DNA of 64,000 nt. Origin: Inquilinus ginsengisoli_B (GTDB taxonomy: Bacteria > Pseudomonadota > Alphaproteobacteria > DSM-16000 > Inquilinaceae). This document shows positions 42,853 through 52,825 of the stretch, piece after piece (within the stretch, counting starts at the first letter, position 1; each line of letters starts with the position of its first letter). The stretch covers positions 5,208,001-5,272,000 of the forward strand of contig NZ_JBNDJK010000001.1 of the NCBI RefSeq assembly GCF_050434925.1. The letters run 5' to 3'. The notes beneath the pieces are model-generated. The model worked only from the letters and a program-made list of their open reading frames with translations, was not told where the DNA came from and did no database searches. Made by a program: the position numbers and the translations under genes.

Positions 42853-44042
42853 GCGTCCCCCCTCAGCAGCAGCCGCGCCACCACGGCGTCGCCGTCCTGG
42901 GCCAGGGACAGCTCGTGGCGCGACGGATAATGCAGTTCCAGCCGCCGCCGGGTATTGGCCAGGCCCACCGCCGGCCGGTCGCCGGCGCGCGGGGCCAGCC
43001 GGCCGGGGTTGACGACCTCGATCACCACGGCGTCGTCGGTCGTTCGCCCGGCGGTCACGCGGATATCGAGCGCCTCGGCGGACGACCGCAGCCCGTGCTT
43101 CACCGCGTTCTCGACCAGCCCCTGCACGATCAGGTGGGGCACGGGGACCGCCCGCACCGCCGGGTCCATCTCGACGACGCAGCGCAGGCGGCCCTCGAAG
43201 CGCAGCTCCTGGATGCGGACATAGGCGCGCACCGCCTCGATCTCGTCGGTCAGCGGGCACACCGGCCGGGTCTGCTGGTCCAGCGAATAGCGGAGATAGG
43301 CGGCGATGCGGTGGGTCATCTCCAGCGCGGAATCGGGGTTGTCCGGGATCTCGGCCGCCACGGTGTTCAGCGCGTTGAACAGGAAGTGGGGGTCCAGCTG
43401 CAGGCGCAGGCGCTGCAGCTCCGCCCGGGTCGCGGCGGCCTGCGCCTCGCTGCGCCGGACCCGTTCCGACCGGGCGTCGACATCCGCCCGGATCCAGAAA
43501 TAGGCCAGCGACCAGCCAAGGAAGACCGCGGTGTAGAAGACCGCCGGGACGGCGTCGTTGGCCGCCATGTTGCCCTCGGGGATGTCGGGGAACAGGCCGT
43601 CCTTGACCGCATTGGCGATCACCATCTGCAGGATCCCGCCGAGAACGGAACAGGCCAGCGCCCGGGCGGCGACGACGGCCCCGCGATGCCGGGTCCGCTC
43701 CAGATACAGCTTGTACGCCGCGGACGTCAGCAGGAAGCCGATGGGGTCGAGCACCAGGGTCAGCACCACGGTCAGCGTGGCGTCGTCGAAGGTGGCGAGC
43801 CGCGAGACCAGGCCGAAGAACGCGATGAACACCCAGGCCGCCGCGTTCGCGCGCCAGAACGACACCGGGGCCAACGGAAGGCCGTCCGTCGCTCCGTCAG
43901 CAGCCGCGAAGGGAGGCAAGTCGGCCAGTCTCCGATATCCGGCGGAGATATTCGTCCATCTCTCGCCAAGGGTGGCCCGCCATGATGCGGCGACCGGCCG
44001 GCCGTGGAAATGTCGGTTCATCGACTGGATGGGCCGTTTCAT
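42840..44042 (-). CDS. LytS/AlgZ-type sensor histidine kinase
   Basis: A 400-residue kinase. After an N-terminal cytoplasmic stretch come about four membrane helices (AAAWVFIAFFGLVSRLA, TVVLTLVLDPIGFLLTSA, ARALACSVLGGILQMVI, AVFYTAVFLGWSLAYFWI). A coiled linker and the His_kinase domain follow, with the phosphoacceptor His in LRLQLDPHFLFNALNT. A divergent HATPase has the N-box PHLIVQGLVENAVKHGL and a G-box VGLANTRRRLELHY. It phosphorylates the LytTR regulator. Its first 11 codons (MKRPIQSMNRH) fall in a duplicated promoter region and recur upstream of the autotransporter, so the true start may lie further in. Confidence 0.9.
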   Translation of the reverse strand: MKRPIQSMNRHFHGRPVAASWRATLGERWTNISAGYRRLADLPPFAAADGATDGLPLAPVSFWRANAAAWVFIAFFGLVSRLATFDDATLTVVLTLVLDPIGFLLTSAAYKLYLERTRHRGAVVAARALACSVLGGILQMVIANAVKDGLFPDIPEGNMAANDAVPAVFYTAVFLGWSLAYFWIRADVDARSERVRRSEAQAAATRAELQRLRLQLDPHFLFNALNTVAAEIPDNPDSALEMTHRIAAYLRYSLDQQTRPVCPLTDEIEAVRAYVRIQELRFEGRLRCVVEMDPAVRAVPVPHLIVQGLVENAVKHGLRSSAEALDIRVTAGRTTDDAVVIEVVNPGRLAPRAGDRPAVGLANTRRRLELHYPSRHELSLAQDGDAVVARLLLRGDACFA

Positions 44043-44157
44043 CGAATAGGGGGCGCGTGCCGGTCAGCGCAACGATACTGGGATATTTGTCAGGGGACGA
44101 TGTTTTCTGTCCGCCAGACGGAAGCGATAGCACCTTTCCTGCGGATGCAAAAGGCGA
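44011..44157. promoter_or_regulatory. Divergent promoter, copy 1, with LytTR-like paired repeat
   Basis: TTCATCGAC (44017-44025) and TTCATCGAA (44038-44046) are 9-bp direct repeats with starts 21 bases apart, the spacing known for AgrA/LytTR regulators. Downstream conserved blocks are GCAACGATACT and GGATGCAAAAGGCGAGCG. The whole stretch recurs at 45068-45222. It controls the kinase gene on one side and the gene at 44257 on the other. Confidence 0.6.
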
Positions 44158-44256
44158 GCGCGGCCTCCAGCCGGCGCCGTGAGCCGCGAACGGAGGCCGG
44201 GCACCGGCATGTCGCCTCGGCCCTCCACTTTATCATTGCGATGAGAGGAAGCTGAC

Positions 44257-44850
44257 ATGGTTGGACTTCGAACCCGTGCCTGGGCCTGGAGCAGCATCGC
44301 GGCGGGCCTGTTCGGCCTCGCCATAGGCGGCGTCTCGCCCGTCGCCGCCCAGGAGGGAGCGGGCGCGGGCGTTCTGATGACGACAACCGCGACGGTGCGG
44401 ACGATCGATCTCGAGAGCCGGCTGGTGACGCTCGAGGACGGCGACGGCCGCGTCACGGCCGTCCATGTCGGGCCGCAGGTGGTCAACCTTCCGCAGGTCA
44501 GGCCCGGCGACCGCGTCAACGTCAGCCGCTACCAGGCCGTGGCCATCGATATCGCCAAGCCGGTGGCGGGTTCGGCGCCTGTGGCGACGCAGACGGCGGA
44601 GGCGACATTGGCCGAGCCGGGGGAGCTTCCCTACGGCGATGCGTCGGTCGTGACCCGGATCACGGCGCAGGTCGTCGGCCTCAACCCCGCCCAGCACACG
44701 ATCATGGTCATCGGGCCGGCAGGCGGCGTCCGCACGGTCTTCGTCAAGAGGCCGCGGGTTCGGCAGCTCTTGAATCAGCTGCAGGTGGGCGACATGGTCC
44801 AGATCTCCTTCGTCGAGTCCGAGGCGATCTCCGTGGAAGCCGCGTCGTAG
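44257..44850 (+). CDS. Exported protein with two repeat domains, unknown function
   Basis: I do not recognise a characterised family. The 197-residue protein has a signal peptide (AAGLFGLAIGGVSPVAAQEG) and two similar halves. The first is ATVRTIDLESRLVTLEDG then VGPQVVNLPQVRPGDRVNVS; the second is AQVVGLNPAQHTIMVIGP then KRPRVRQLLNQLQVGDMVQI. Each looks like a small beta-barrel, as in DUF5666-type periplasmic domains. AGAGGAAG lies six bases before the ATG. It stands between two copies of the promoter, so it is probably controlled by the LytTR system and may have been inserted by the same event. Confidence 0.75.
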   Translation: MVGLRTRAWAWSSIAAGLFGLAIGGVSPVAAQEGAGAGVLMTTTATVRTIDLESRLVTLEDGDGRVTAVHVGPQVVNLPQVRPGDRVNVSRYQAVAIDIAKPVAGSAPVATQTAEATLAEPGELPYGDASVVTRITAQVVGLNPAQHTIMVIGPAGGVRTVFVKRPRVRQLLNQLQVGDMVQISFVESEAISVEAAS

Positions 44851-45040
44851 CGGGCGCAAAGGCGGAGCCCGGCCGATCCATGCGACGGAGCTCGATCGGG
44901 GTTCCGCCGATCCAGCGAAGATTCCCCGGCGTGACGACGATGCCGGCCGGCTCCGCGCAGTGCGCGAATGAAATGTCCGAGCCGTCGAGCGCAAGGACAG
45001 ACGGGGTCATTCTCCGGGTCGTATCTGTTGCCGAAGGCTG

Positions 45041-45222
45041 CCCGCCAAGATGCGGCGAGTGATTGTCGGCATGTCGGTTCATCGACTGGATCGGCCGTTT
45101 CATCGAATAGCGCGCGCGGCGGCTGGCGCAACGATACTAGGACTTTGGTCAAGAGAATGATGTCTCATATCCGGCGGGAAGGAGCCGATAGCTCCTTTCC
45201 GCCGGATGCAAAAGGCGAGCGT
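45041..45222. promoter_or_regulatory. Divergent promoter, copy 2, upstream of the autotransporter
   Basis: This copy repeats 43975-44160 with scattered differences. The paired repeats TTCATCGAC (45078-45086) and TTCATCGAA (45099-45107) keep their 21-base spacing, and GCAACGATACT and GGATGCAAAAGGCGAGCG are also kept. On the minus strand it still encodes MKRPIQSMNRH, the kinase N-terminus, which shows that it is a duplicate. The rest of the gap, 44851-45040, holds no recognisable gene. Confidence 0.65.
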
Positions 45223-45269
45223 CGCCGCCGGTCGGTGCGGAGGCTGGCCGGACAAGGCAGGAGGCCAAC

Positions 45270-48200
45270 ATGATTGAGTCGAAGTGGCGCGAAGGCCGGA
45301 CCGTCACACAAGCCCGATCCCTGGCTGCGATCGAGCGGAAGATCGACGCGATGCCGGCTCACATCCATGTCGGGCGTGTCGCAACTCGATCGCGCCTGCT
45401 GGGCACTGCTGCGGTCATCGCCGGCCTGTGGCCGTTCGTCCCGGCGGCGGCGCAGAATTACTACGGCTGCACCAGTCCCCAGGACGGCGGCAGCTCGTGC
45501 ACGGTGGAGAGCGGAGCGGACACGACCGGAGTGAGCGTCGTGGACACCGGGACGTACTGGGACGACTACCCGTACACCCTCACCAACAACGCCGACATCA
45601 CCGCGTCCACTGCCGGTCAGTCCGCTATCCTGCATCTGGAATTGGACGGCTCCGCAGGCAATGACGACGGCGGCACGGACGATGCAACCGCGTATAGCGG
45701 CGGCGCGCTGACGGTCACCAACAACGGCAACATCACACTGCAGGGCGGCGGCGGCGACTGGAGTCAGGTCACCGGCATCTTCGTGCAGGCGAATGGCGGC
45801 GCCGGGGTGGAGCCGGGCGACAATGGACATGACGGCGGACGCGGCGGCGACAGCGGCACGATCACGATCACGAACAACGGGACGATCATCATCGATGCCT
45901 CGGCCGCGCAGGGTTCCACGCCGAAGGTGAACGGCATCGACGCCGGCGCGAGTGCCGGCTCGGGCGGTAACATGAATTCGGGCGCAGGCGACCAGCAGGG
46001 CGGCAACAGCGGCGACGCCAAGACGATCACCATCACCAATAACGGCGCGATTCAGATCGGCAGCGAGAGCAGTCCGTTCACAGGGACCGGACAGGCCCGC
46101 ATCATCAATGCCCATGGCGACGGCAGCAACGGCGGCACGGAGAATGGCGAAGGGGGCGCCGGGGCGACCATCTCCGTCACCAACAACGCCGCGATCTCCC
46201 TCTACTGGAACGGGCTGGACGGGACATCGGATGGCGTTCAGGGCATCTATGCCCGCAGCCAGGGCGGCAGCGGCATCGCCTCGGGCGACAACTCCGACCC
46301 GGGCGGCAAAGGCGAGTCCGGACGCCCGATCACCCTCACGACCAACGGCGACATCACGGTCTCCTCGTCGCTCTCGAACGGAGGGGCGCCGGAGGGCGCC
46401 TCGGCTGGGATGTATGCAATCTCCCAGGGCGGCGATGGTGGAGATGGCCCCGACAAAGACCATGACGGTGGCGCCGGCGGCGGGGCAAGCATCAACGCCA
46501 GCGGCGAGAGTGACGGCACCACCACGATAGTCGTTCAAAACGCCGCCACGATCTCGGCGTCGGGGGCCGGCATCATGGGCGTCGCCGCCCGCAGCCTCGG
46601 CGGCAACGGCGGTGACGGAGGCGACGGCACCAGCGGCGGGGCCGGCGGCTACGGCGGCAAGATCCAGATCAACCTCCTGGCCGGCGCCACCATCACGACG
46701 GACGGCGACGAGGGCTATGCCGTTCTCGGCCAGTCCGTCGGCGGGATCGGCGGCGGCAATGCCAGCACGGCCGGCGCGGGCGGCGACGGCGGCGACGTCG
46801 ACGTCTACGCCTCATCGGGCACGACGATCAAAACCCAGGGCGACTACGCCGCCGGCGTGACGTTGCACTCCATCGGCGGCGGCGGCGGCCTCGGCGGAGA
46901 TTTCACCAACGTCCTCGCCGGTTCGGGCGGCGACGGCGGCAACGGCGGCGATGCCGGAGTGGTCGAGATCACGTCCGGCGCTGATGTGACAACGCATGGC
47001 CAGTACGCGCACGGTCTGCTCGTGCAGTCGATCGGCGGGTCCGGCGGCGCGGGCGGTGTCGGCGTCGGGTTCATTGTCGCCCTCGGCGGTCAGGGCGGTG
47101 AAGGCGGCGGCGGCGAGAACGTGATCGTGAACAACACCGGCGCAGTGACGACATCGGGATATGGCGCGAACGGCATCGTGGCGCAGACGCTGTCGGGCGG
47201 CGGCGGCGCGGCCGGTGCCGCCGGCGGTGCGATCAGCGTCGGCGGCAACGCCGGGGCTGGCGCCAACAACTCGGCCATCGCCTACGTCACGAACAATAAC
47301 GACGTGACGACGATGGGCGACGCCGCTGTCGGCATCCTCGTCCAGTCGATCGGCGGTGGTGGCGGCACGGGAGCGGGGGCCGCTGGCATCGCCGCTGTCG
47401 GCGGCTCCGGCGGCGCGGGTGGCGATGCGGGCATCGCGCGGATCTTCCACGTCGGCGGCACCGTGTCGACGACCGGCGAGTTCTCGCCCGGCCTCGTCGC
47501 ACAGTCGATCGGCGGTGGCGGCGGCTCGGGCGGCAACGTCATCGACGTGTCGGTCGGCGCTGGCCTCGGCATCGGCGGATCAGGCTCCGGCGGCGGCTAT
47601 GGCGGGCACGCCTGCGTCAGCAACACGTATGACGGCTGCGACTACACCGACTCCGGCAACCAGGTGGACGGCAGCCCGAGCGATGGCGGCAACAAGGCAC
47701 CGGCGCAGAGCGGATCGACCATCGTCACATCGGGCGACTTCTCCGCCGGCGCGATCGCCCAGTCCATCGGTGGCGGTGGTGGCAACGGCGGCACCGCAAA
47801 CGGCGCTGGCGCACTCGATGTCGCGACGCTGCAGATCGGCGGCTCGGGGGGCGCGGGCTCGGACGGCCGCCCGGCGCTGATGACCTTCGACAATCTCACG
47901 CTCACGACGCAGGGCAACAACGCCCCGGGCCTTCTCACGCAGTCGATCGGCGGCGGTGGCGGCAACGGCGGCAACGCCAGGTCGGCCGACGTGGAAGACA
48001 TTCTGCCGGTGCAGGTGGGGGGCACTGGTGGCTACGGCGGCGCGGGCAACCTCGCCACGGTGAACCTCGACGGGGGCACCCTCACGACCACCGGGGCGCA
48101 TTCGTCCGCCGTCGTGGCGCAGTCGATCGGCGGCGGTGGCGGCAACGGCGGCTCGGCAGCCGGTTACAACGCCTCGGTGGGCCTCGGCATCAACACCTCG

Positions 48201-51200
48201 GTCGGCGCCTCGGGAGGCTCCGGCGGGTCCGGCGACACGGTCAGCGTGAACATCGACTCCACGACCATTTCCACGGGGATCGACGCGAGCGGTAACGTCA
48301 TCGACGGGGTGACCGACTCCCACGGCGTGGTGGCGCAGTCGATCGGCGGTGGCGGCGGCAACGGCGGCACCTCGGTCGCCGATGCGATGACCCTCGCTTT
48401 TCCGGGTGCGGAGCTCGACCTTCCACCCTTTGCCGCGAGCATCACGACTTCGGTCGGCGGCAAGGGCGGCGTGGCCGGCGCGGGCTACACGGCGGCCGTC
48501 ACGCTGTCGGGCAATGCGCATGTCCAGACGGGCGGCGACGGATCGATCGGCGTGCTCGCCCAGTCGATCGGCGGCGGCGGCGGCAACGGCGGCAGCGCCT
48601 CATCGTTCGCCGGCACGATCGGCGACGCCGACACGGTCTCGTCGGACATCTCCACCGCGGTGGGCAACTCGGGCGGCGCCGGCGGCAATACCGGAGCCGC
48701 CAGCGTGACGCTCGACGACACCGCCTCGGTCTACACCGCGGGCGATTATTCCAACGCAGTCGTGGTGCAGTCCATTGGCGGCGGCGGCGGCAACGGTGGC
48801 GTCGGCAGCGCGAGCAACGACCAGATCGGCGGCGGCTTCAACCTGTCCGCCAACATCGGTCTCGGCGGTGCCGGGGGCAGTGGCGGCACGCCGGGCTCGG
48901 CCACGGTGGTTCTCCAGGACGGGACGAGCATCGGCACAACCGGCTCGGGCGCTCGCGGCGTTCTGGCCCAGTCGATCGGCGGCGGCGGCGGCACGGGGCA
49001 AGGCGGCACGATCGGCCTGTCCGGCAGCGCATCCGTTGCCGGCGATGACGGCGACCGTGAGGATCCGATTTCCGGCAGCGTGACCGTCAATATCGGCTCG
49101 AAAACCGGCGACGGCATGACCGGCGGCACGGTCAGCGTCACCGCGAACGGCACGATCACCACGACCGGCGGCGATGCGGACGGCATTCTCGCCCAGTCCA
49201 TCGGAGGCTCGGGAGGTCTCGCAGGCTCGGTCGGCAACGATGCCGGCTCCGACAGCGACGGCTTCGGAGGCGGCGACGCCGGCACGAAATATACCCTGAC
49301 CGCCTCGCTGGGCGGAGCCGGAGGCACCGGCGGAAATGGCGGAGAAGTCGATGTCATCATCGATAAGGGCCATGTGACGACGACCGGAGACTGGGCGGAC
49401 GGCGTCGTCGCGCAGTCGATCGGCGGCGGCGGTGGGGCCGGGGGCACCTCCACCGCCGCAGGAAGCGACGCGACGGCATCCATCGCCCTCGCGATCGGCG
49501 GCCATGGCGGAGCGGGCGGAGACGGCGGCGCGGTGAATGCCACGTTCTCCGATCCCGCCGGGAGCAACGATAACTATGTCATCAGTACGTCCGGATTCGC
49601 GGCCTACGGTGTGCTCCTGCAGTCCATCGGCGGGGGCGGCGGCCAGGGCGGCGACGGCTCTGACAGCGCTTCGGGCGGAATCACCGTCGGGGGCGGCATC
49701 GGCGGCTCCTCCGGTTCGTCCGGCGATGGCGGTGCCGTCACGATCATTTCCCCAAGCGCGCTCGCCGTATTGACAACAGGGCATGACGCCCACGGCGTCG
49801 TCGCCCAGTCCATCGGCGGCGGCGGCGGCGTTGGCGGGGCGGGGAGTTCCGAAGCGGCGACCGATGACGACAGCCACACGATCGACCTCTCCGTCGGTGG
49901 CTCCGGCGGATCGAGTGGCAACGGCGGGACCGTCGCGCTCGGCTTCACCGCGCCCTGGTCCGGCATCCAGACGAAGGGCGACAGGTCCTACGCCGTCCTG
50001 GCGCAGTCCATCGGCGGTGGCGGCGGCCTCGGCGGCGGCGGGTCGTCCGACAGCCCGACGAGCCTCACGGTCGGCGGGTCGGGCGGCGCAGCCGGCAACG
50101 GCGGGGTGGTCAACCTGTCGCTGACTGGGGTCTTTTACACCGCCGGCAATGATGCGTACGGCATCGTTGCGCAGTCGATCGGCGGCGGCGGCGGCATCGG
50201 CGGCGCGGGTACCGTGGTGAACGCGAAGACGCCCCTGAAGTTCGGCGGACAGGACGGGGCGAGTGGAGATGGGGGAGACGTTACCGTTCAACTCAGCGGC
50301 TTCGGCATCGGCACCGGGGGCAACGGGGCGCATGCCATCATCGCCCAGTCCATCGGCGGTGGAGGCGGGATCGCCGGGGAGACCGGCGACTACGTAGGCA
50401 TCTCGAAGGCCACCGACTCCGTGTACTACACCGGCTCCGACGGTTCCGGCTCGGGCCACACCGTTTCGGTGACCGTGGATGGCAACATCACCACCACTGG
50501 CGATCGGGCCCACGGCATCGTTGCGCAGTCGATCGGCGGCGGCGGCGGCATCTACACCGTCCCGGGAAGCGGCGAGACGATCTACGGCTCCGCCGCAACC
50601 GCTTTCGACGGCACCAGTGCGTCCGGCGACGTGACGTTCTCCCAGTCCGGCACGCTCACGACGACGGGCTTGGACTCGATCGGCATTTTTGCCCAGAGCT
50701 CGAGCCTCAACGGCGAAACGAGCTCCGACTTCGTGGGCACCATCACGGGCACGGTCAACGGTGCGGTGACCGGCGGGTCGGGCGAAGGCGCCGGTGTCTG
50801 GGTGGTGGCCGGCAAGAACAATGTGCTGACGGTGAATCCCGGCGGCAGCGTGGCGGCCGCCTCGGGCACCGCCATCCGCTATGAGGGCGTTTCCGATACC
50901 GCCAATGGCAGCGTGCTGACGGTCGACAATTACGGCACGATCTCCGGCAACATCCTGCTGAGCAACACCGACGGCAGTTGCACCGGAACCGTGGACAACG
51001 CCCCGGGCTGCGCTGCCGGCACGGTGAACAACTATTCCAGCAACACGCTGATCGACGCGTCGCTGTACCAGGCGGACGTGAACAACCAGGGCCGGATGGT
51101 GGTCGGCCATTCCGGCGGCATCGACGGCACCGAGATCACCGGCGACTTCACCCAAGGGGCGGCCGGCACCCTGGTGGTCGACACCGACTTCAACCGCAGT

Positions 51201-52523
51201 GCCGCCGACCGGCTGCTGGTGCGCGGCGACGCGACGCTGGGCGGCACGCTGGACCTGCAGGCCACCAGCCTGCGACCCTATCGGGAGTTGACGGTGCTGA
51301 CGGTCGACGGCGCCGCCGCCGGCGCGATCACGCCGGAAGCCTCGCCGATCTACCGCTTCGCCCTGACGCCGCAAGGGCATGACTACCGCCTGTCGGTGGC
51401 CTCGGCCGATTTCGATGCGGATGCGATGAAGCTGCAGGGCAACCAGTCCAAGGTCGCCCGCGGCCTGCAGGAGATCTGGGATTCCGGCGGCACCGACAGC
51501 TTCGGCACGCTGTTCGCCACCCTCGGCACCGCGGCGGAGCAGGGCACGCGGGCCTATTCCGGCATGCTGTCCGACCTCTCCCCAGGCGTGGTCCTGGCCC
51601 CGGCGGCGCAGCTGCAGGCCAGCCTGACGCGGTTCAACAGCGGGCTGATGAGCTGCCCGGTGTTCAGCGGCACCGGTGCCCTGACCAGCGAGACCGACTG
51701 CGCCTGGGCCCAGGTCACCGGCCGGTCGACCCAGCAGACCGCCGATGAGGGCACCTCCGGCTTCTCCAACGACAGCATCACCTACCAGGTCGGCGGCCAG
51801 CACGAGGTGGCGCCGGGCTGGTTCGTCGGCATGTCCGGCGCCTATCAGCAGAGCTGGCTCGACGGCTACGACGGCCGGGTCAGCGGCGACGGCAACAGCG
51901 GCACCCTAGGCCTGACGGTCAAGCGCGAGATCGGTCCCTGGCAGATCGCCGGCGCGCTCAGCGGCAGCTATGGCAGCTTCAGCCTGAACCGGCGGATCGC
52001 CATCCCTGGCTTCGCCGACACTGTCTCCAGCGACCCGGATGTGTTCGCCGGGTCGGCCCGGCTGCGGGTGGCGCGGACCTTCGCCGTCTCCGAGATGTAT
52101 CTGAAGCCCTATGTCGATCTCGACGCGATCTATTCGCGGATGCCGGGCTACAGCGAGGATGGTGGCGGCGATCTCGGCCTGAAGGTGGAGGACAGCGACC
52201 AGTTCACCTTCGCCTTCTCGCCGACGCTGGAGGTCGGCGGGCGCGTCGCCGCGGGCAACGCCGTGCTGCGGCCCTACGCCTATGCCGGCGTGTCGATCCT
52301 GACCGACGACGACTGGACCGCGAAGGCCCGGTTCGCCGGCGCACCGTCCGGAACCGGCAGCTTCGACACCTCGCTGCCGATCGACGATGTGGTGGCCCGC
52401 ATCGGCGCCGGCGTCCAGGTCCTGACCGCCGCCGGGGTCGACTTCCGCTTCCAGTATGACGGCGAGTTCTCCGACCGCACCTCCAGCAACGCCGGCTCGC
52501 TCCGCGCGATCATGCCGTTCTGA
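45270..52523 (+). CDS. Giant glycine-rich autotransporter (type Va adhesin-like)
   Basis: A 2417-residue cell-surface protein. The long N-terminus has an extended signal region (LLGTAAVIAGLWPFVPAAAQ). The passenger, residues ~70 to ~2000, is a beta-solenoid of ~60-80-residue units, each ending in AQSIGGGGGNGG or a variant. I count about 20 clear copies plus weaker ones at the N-terminal side. A non-repetitive segment follows, then the outer-membrane beta-barrel domain from about residue 2145 (SITYQVGGQHEVAPGWFVG) to the end RAIMPF, with the required terminal Phe. AGGAGG precedes ATG 45270. It stands behind a LytTR-like promoter and is probably an adhesin; the function is inferred. A hairpin terminator follows. 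Confidence 0.93.
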   Translation: MIESKWREGRTVTQARSLAAIERKIDAMPAHIHVGRVATRSRLLGTAAVIAGLWPFVPAAAQNYYGCTSPQDGGSSCTVESGADTTGVSVVDTGTYWDDYPYTLTNNADITASTAGQSAILHLELDGSAGNDDGGTDDATAYSGGALTVTNNGNITLQGGGGDWSQVTGIFVQANGGAGVEPGDNGHDGGRGGDSGTITITNNGTIIIDASAAQGSTPKVNGIDAGASAGSGGNMNSGAGDQQGGNSGDAKTITITNNGAIQIGSESSPFTGTGQARIINAHGDGSNGGTENGEGGAGATISVTNNAAISLYWNGLDGTSDGVQGIYARSQGGSGIASGDNSDPGGKGESGRPITLTTNGDITVSSSLSNGGAPEGASAGMYAISQGGDGGDGPDKDHDGGAGGGASINASGESDGTTTIVVQNAATISASGAGIMGVAARSLGGNGGDGGDGTSGGAGGYGGKIQINLLAGATITTDGDEGYAVLGQSVGGIGGGNASTAGAGGDGGDVDVYASSGTTIKTQGDYAAGVTLHSIGGGGGLGGDFTNVLAGSGGDGGNGGDAGVVEITSGADVTTHGQYAHGLLVQSIGGSGGAGGVGVGFIVALGGQGGEGGGGENVIVNNTGAVTTSGYGANGIVAQTLSGGGGAAGAAGGAISVGGNAGAGANNSAIAYVTNNNDVTTMGDAAVGILVQSIGGGGGTGAGAAGIAAVGGSGGAGGDAGIARIFHVGGTVSTTGEFSPGLVAQSIGGGGGSGGNVIDVSVGAGLGIGGSGSGGGYGGHACVSNTYDGCDYTDSGNQVDGSPSDGGNKAPAQSGSTIVTSGDFSAGAIAQSIGGGGGNGGTANGAGALDVATLQIGGSGGAGSDGRPALMTFDNLTLTTQGNNAPGLLTQSIGGGGGNGGNARSADVEDILPVQVGGTGGYGGAGNLATVNLDGGTLTTTGAHSSAVVAQSIGGGGGNGGSAAGYNASVGLGINTSVGASGGSGGSGDTVSVNIDSTTISTGIDASGNVIDGVTDSHGVVAQSIGGGGGNGGTSVADAMTLAFPGAELDLPPFAASITTSVGGKGGVAGAGYTAAVTLSGNAHVQTGGDGSIGVLAQSIGGGGGNGGSASSFAGTIGDADTVSSDISTAVGNSGGAGGNTGAASVTLDDTASVYTAGDYSNAVVVQSIGGGGGNGGVGSASNDQIGGGFNLSANIGLGGAGGSGGTPGSATVVLQDGTSIGTTGSGARGVLAQSIGGGGGTGQGGTIGLSGSASVAGDDGDREDPISGSVTVNIGSKTGDGMTGGTVSVTANGTITTTGGDADGILAQSIGGSGGLAGSVGNDAGSDSDGFGGGDAGTKYTLTASLGGAGGTGGNGGEVDVIIDKGHVTTTGDWADGVVAQSIGGGGGAGGTSTAAGSDATASIALAIGGHGGAGGDGGAVNATFSDPAGSNDNYVISTSGFAAYGVLLQSIGGGGGQGGDGSDSASGGITVGGGIGGSSGSSGDGGAVTIISPSALAVLTTGHDAHGVVAQSIGGGGGVGGAGSSEAATDDDSHTIDLSVGGSGGSSGNGGTVALGFTAPWSGIQTKGDRSYAVLAQSIGGGGGLGGGGSSDSPTSLTVGGSGGAAGNGGVVNLSLTGVFYTAGNDAYGIVAQSIGGGGGIGGAGTVVNAKTPLKFGGQDGASGDGGDVTVQLSGFGIGTGGNGAHAIIAQSIGGGGGIAGETGDYVGISKATDSVYYTGSDGSGSGHTVSVTVDGNITTTGDRAHGIVAQSIGGGGGIYTVPGSGETIYGSAATAFDGTSASGDVTFSQSGTLTTTGLDSIGIFAQSSSLNGETSSDFVGTITGTVNGAVTGGSGEGAGVWVVAGKNNVLTVNPGGSVAAASGTAIRYEGVSDTANGSVLTVDNYGTISGNILLSNTDGSCTGTVDNAPGCAAGTVNNYSSNTLIDASLYQADVNNQGRMVVGHSGGIDGTEITGDFTQGAAGTLVVDTDFNRSAADRLLVRGDATLGGTLDLQATSLRPYRELTVLTVDGAAAGAITPEASPIYRFALTPQGHDYRLSVASADFDADAMKLQGNQSKVARGLQEIWDSGGTDSFGTLFATLGTAAEQGTRAYSGMLSDLSPGVVLAPAAQLQASLTRFNSGLMSCPVFSGTGALTSETDCAWAQVTGRSTQQTADEGTSGFSNDSITYQVGGQHEVAPGWFVGMSGAYQQSWLDGYDGRVSGDGNSGTLGLTVKREIGPWQIAGALSGSYGSFSLNRRIAIPGFADTVSSDPDVFAGSARLRVARTFAVSEMYLKPYVDLDAIYSRMPGYSEDGGGDLGLKVEDSDQFTFAFSPTLEVGGRVAAGNAVLRPYAYAGVSILTDDDWTAKARFAGAPSGTGSFDTSLPIDDVVARIGAGVQVLTAAGVDFRFQYDGEFSDRTSSNAGSLRAIMPF

Positions 52524-52530
52524 GCGGCGG

Positions 52531-52561
52531 CCCGCAGCCGGCACAAGGGGCCGGCTGCGGG
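52531..52561 (+). terminator. Hairpin terminator after the autotransporter
   Basis: CCCGCAGCCGGC and GCCGGCTGCGGG form a perfect 12-bp stem with a 7-base loop, eight bases after the stop codon. No long T-run follows, but strength and position fit a terminator. Confidence 0.75.
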
Positions 52562-52570
52562 TGGACCGCG

Positions 52571-52791
52571 TCAGTTCCCCGGCAGCTCCAGCTCCTTGTT
52601 GACCCGCAGCGCCGGCAGCGTGCAGACCGCGCCGGACAGCAGATAGGCGCCGACCAGGGCCAGCGCGACCAGCGGGGTGAAGCCGGCACCGACCATCCAG
52701 GCCAGATCCGAGGTCAGGGCCGAGGCGGTGTAGCGCTGGCAGTTCGGGAAGTTCGACGCCACCGCGCTGGCCGCCTGGCCGAAGGACAGGG
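52571..52791 (-). pseudogene. Fragment duplicating the 3' end of the MFS transporter gene
   Basis: This minus-strand fragment repeats the last ~245 bases of the MFS gene (60362-60607) at high identity: FPNCQRYTASALTSDLAWMV and GAYLLSGAVCTLPALRVNKE against FPNHQRY... and GAYLLSGAVCTLAALRVNKE. It has a 24-base internal deletion and stops matching at 52791. It has no start and is not functional. It marks the left border of the island 52.8-60.3 kb. Confidence 0.9.
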
Positions 52792-52825
52792 CGTAACGGC
52801 TGCCCGGTCCGCCCGCGGGGCCGAT

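Noticed and set aside
44775..45152. Minus-strand open frames in the gap before the autotransporter
   Set aside because: They contain the copied kinase N-terminus followed by unrelated sequence. They are by-products of the promoter duplication.
45270..50600. Tandem repeats in the autotransporter as a CRISPR array
   Set aside because: The repeats are in-frame glycine codons of irregular spacing inside one protein, with no unique spacers of constant length.
48600..51803. 1067-residue open frame antisense to the autotransporter
   Set aside because: It follows the GC-rich, repeat-driven codon pattern of the sense gene. No domain, start or ribosome binding site supports it.
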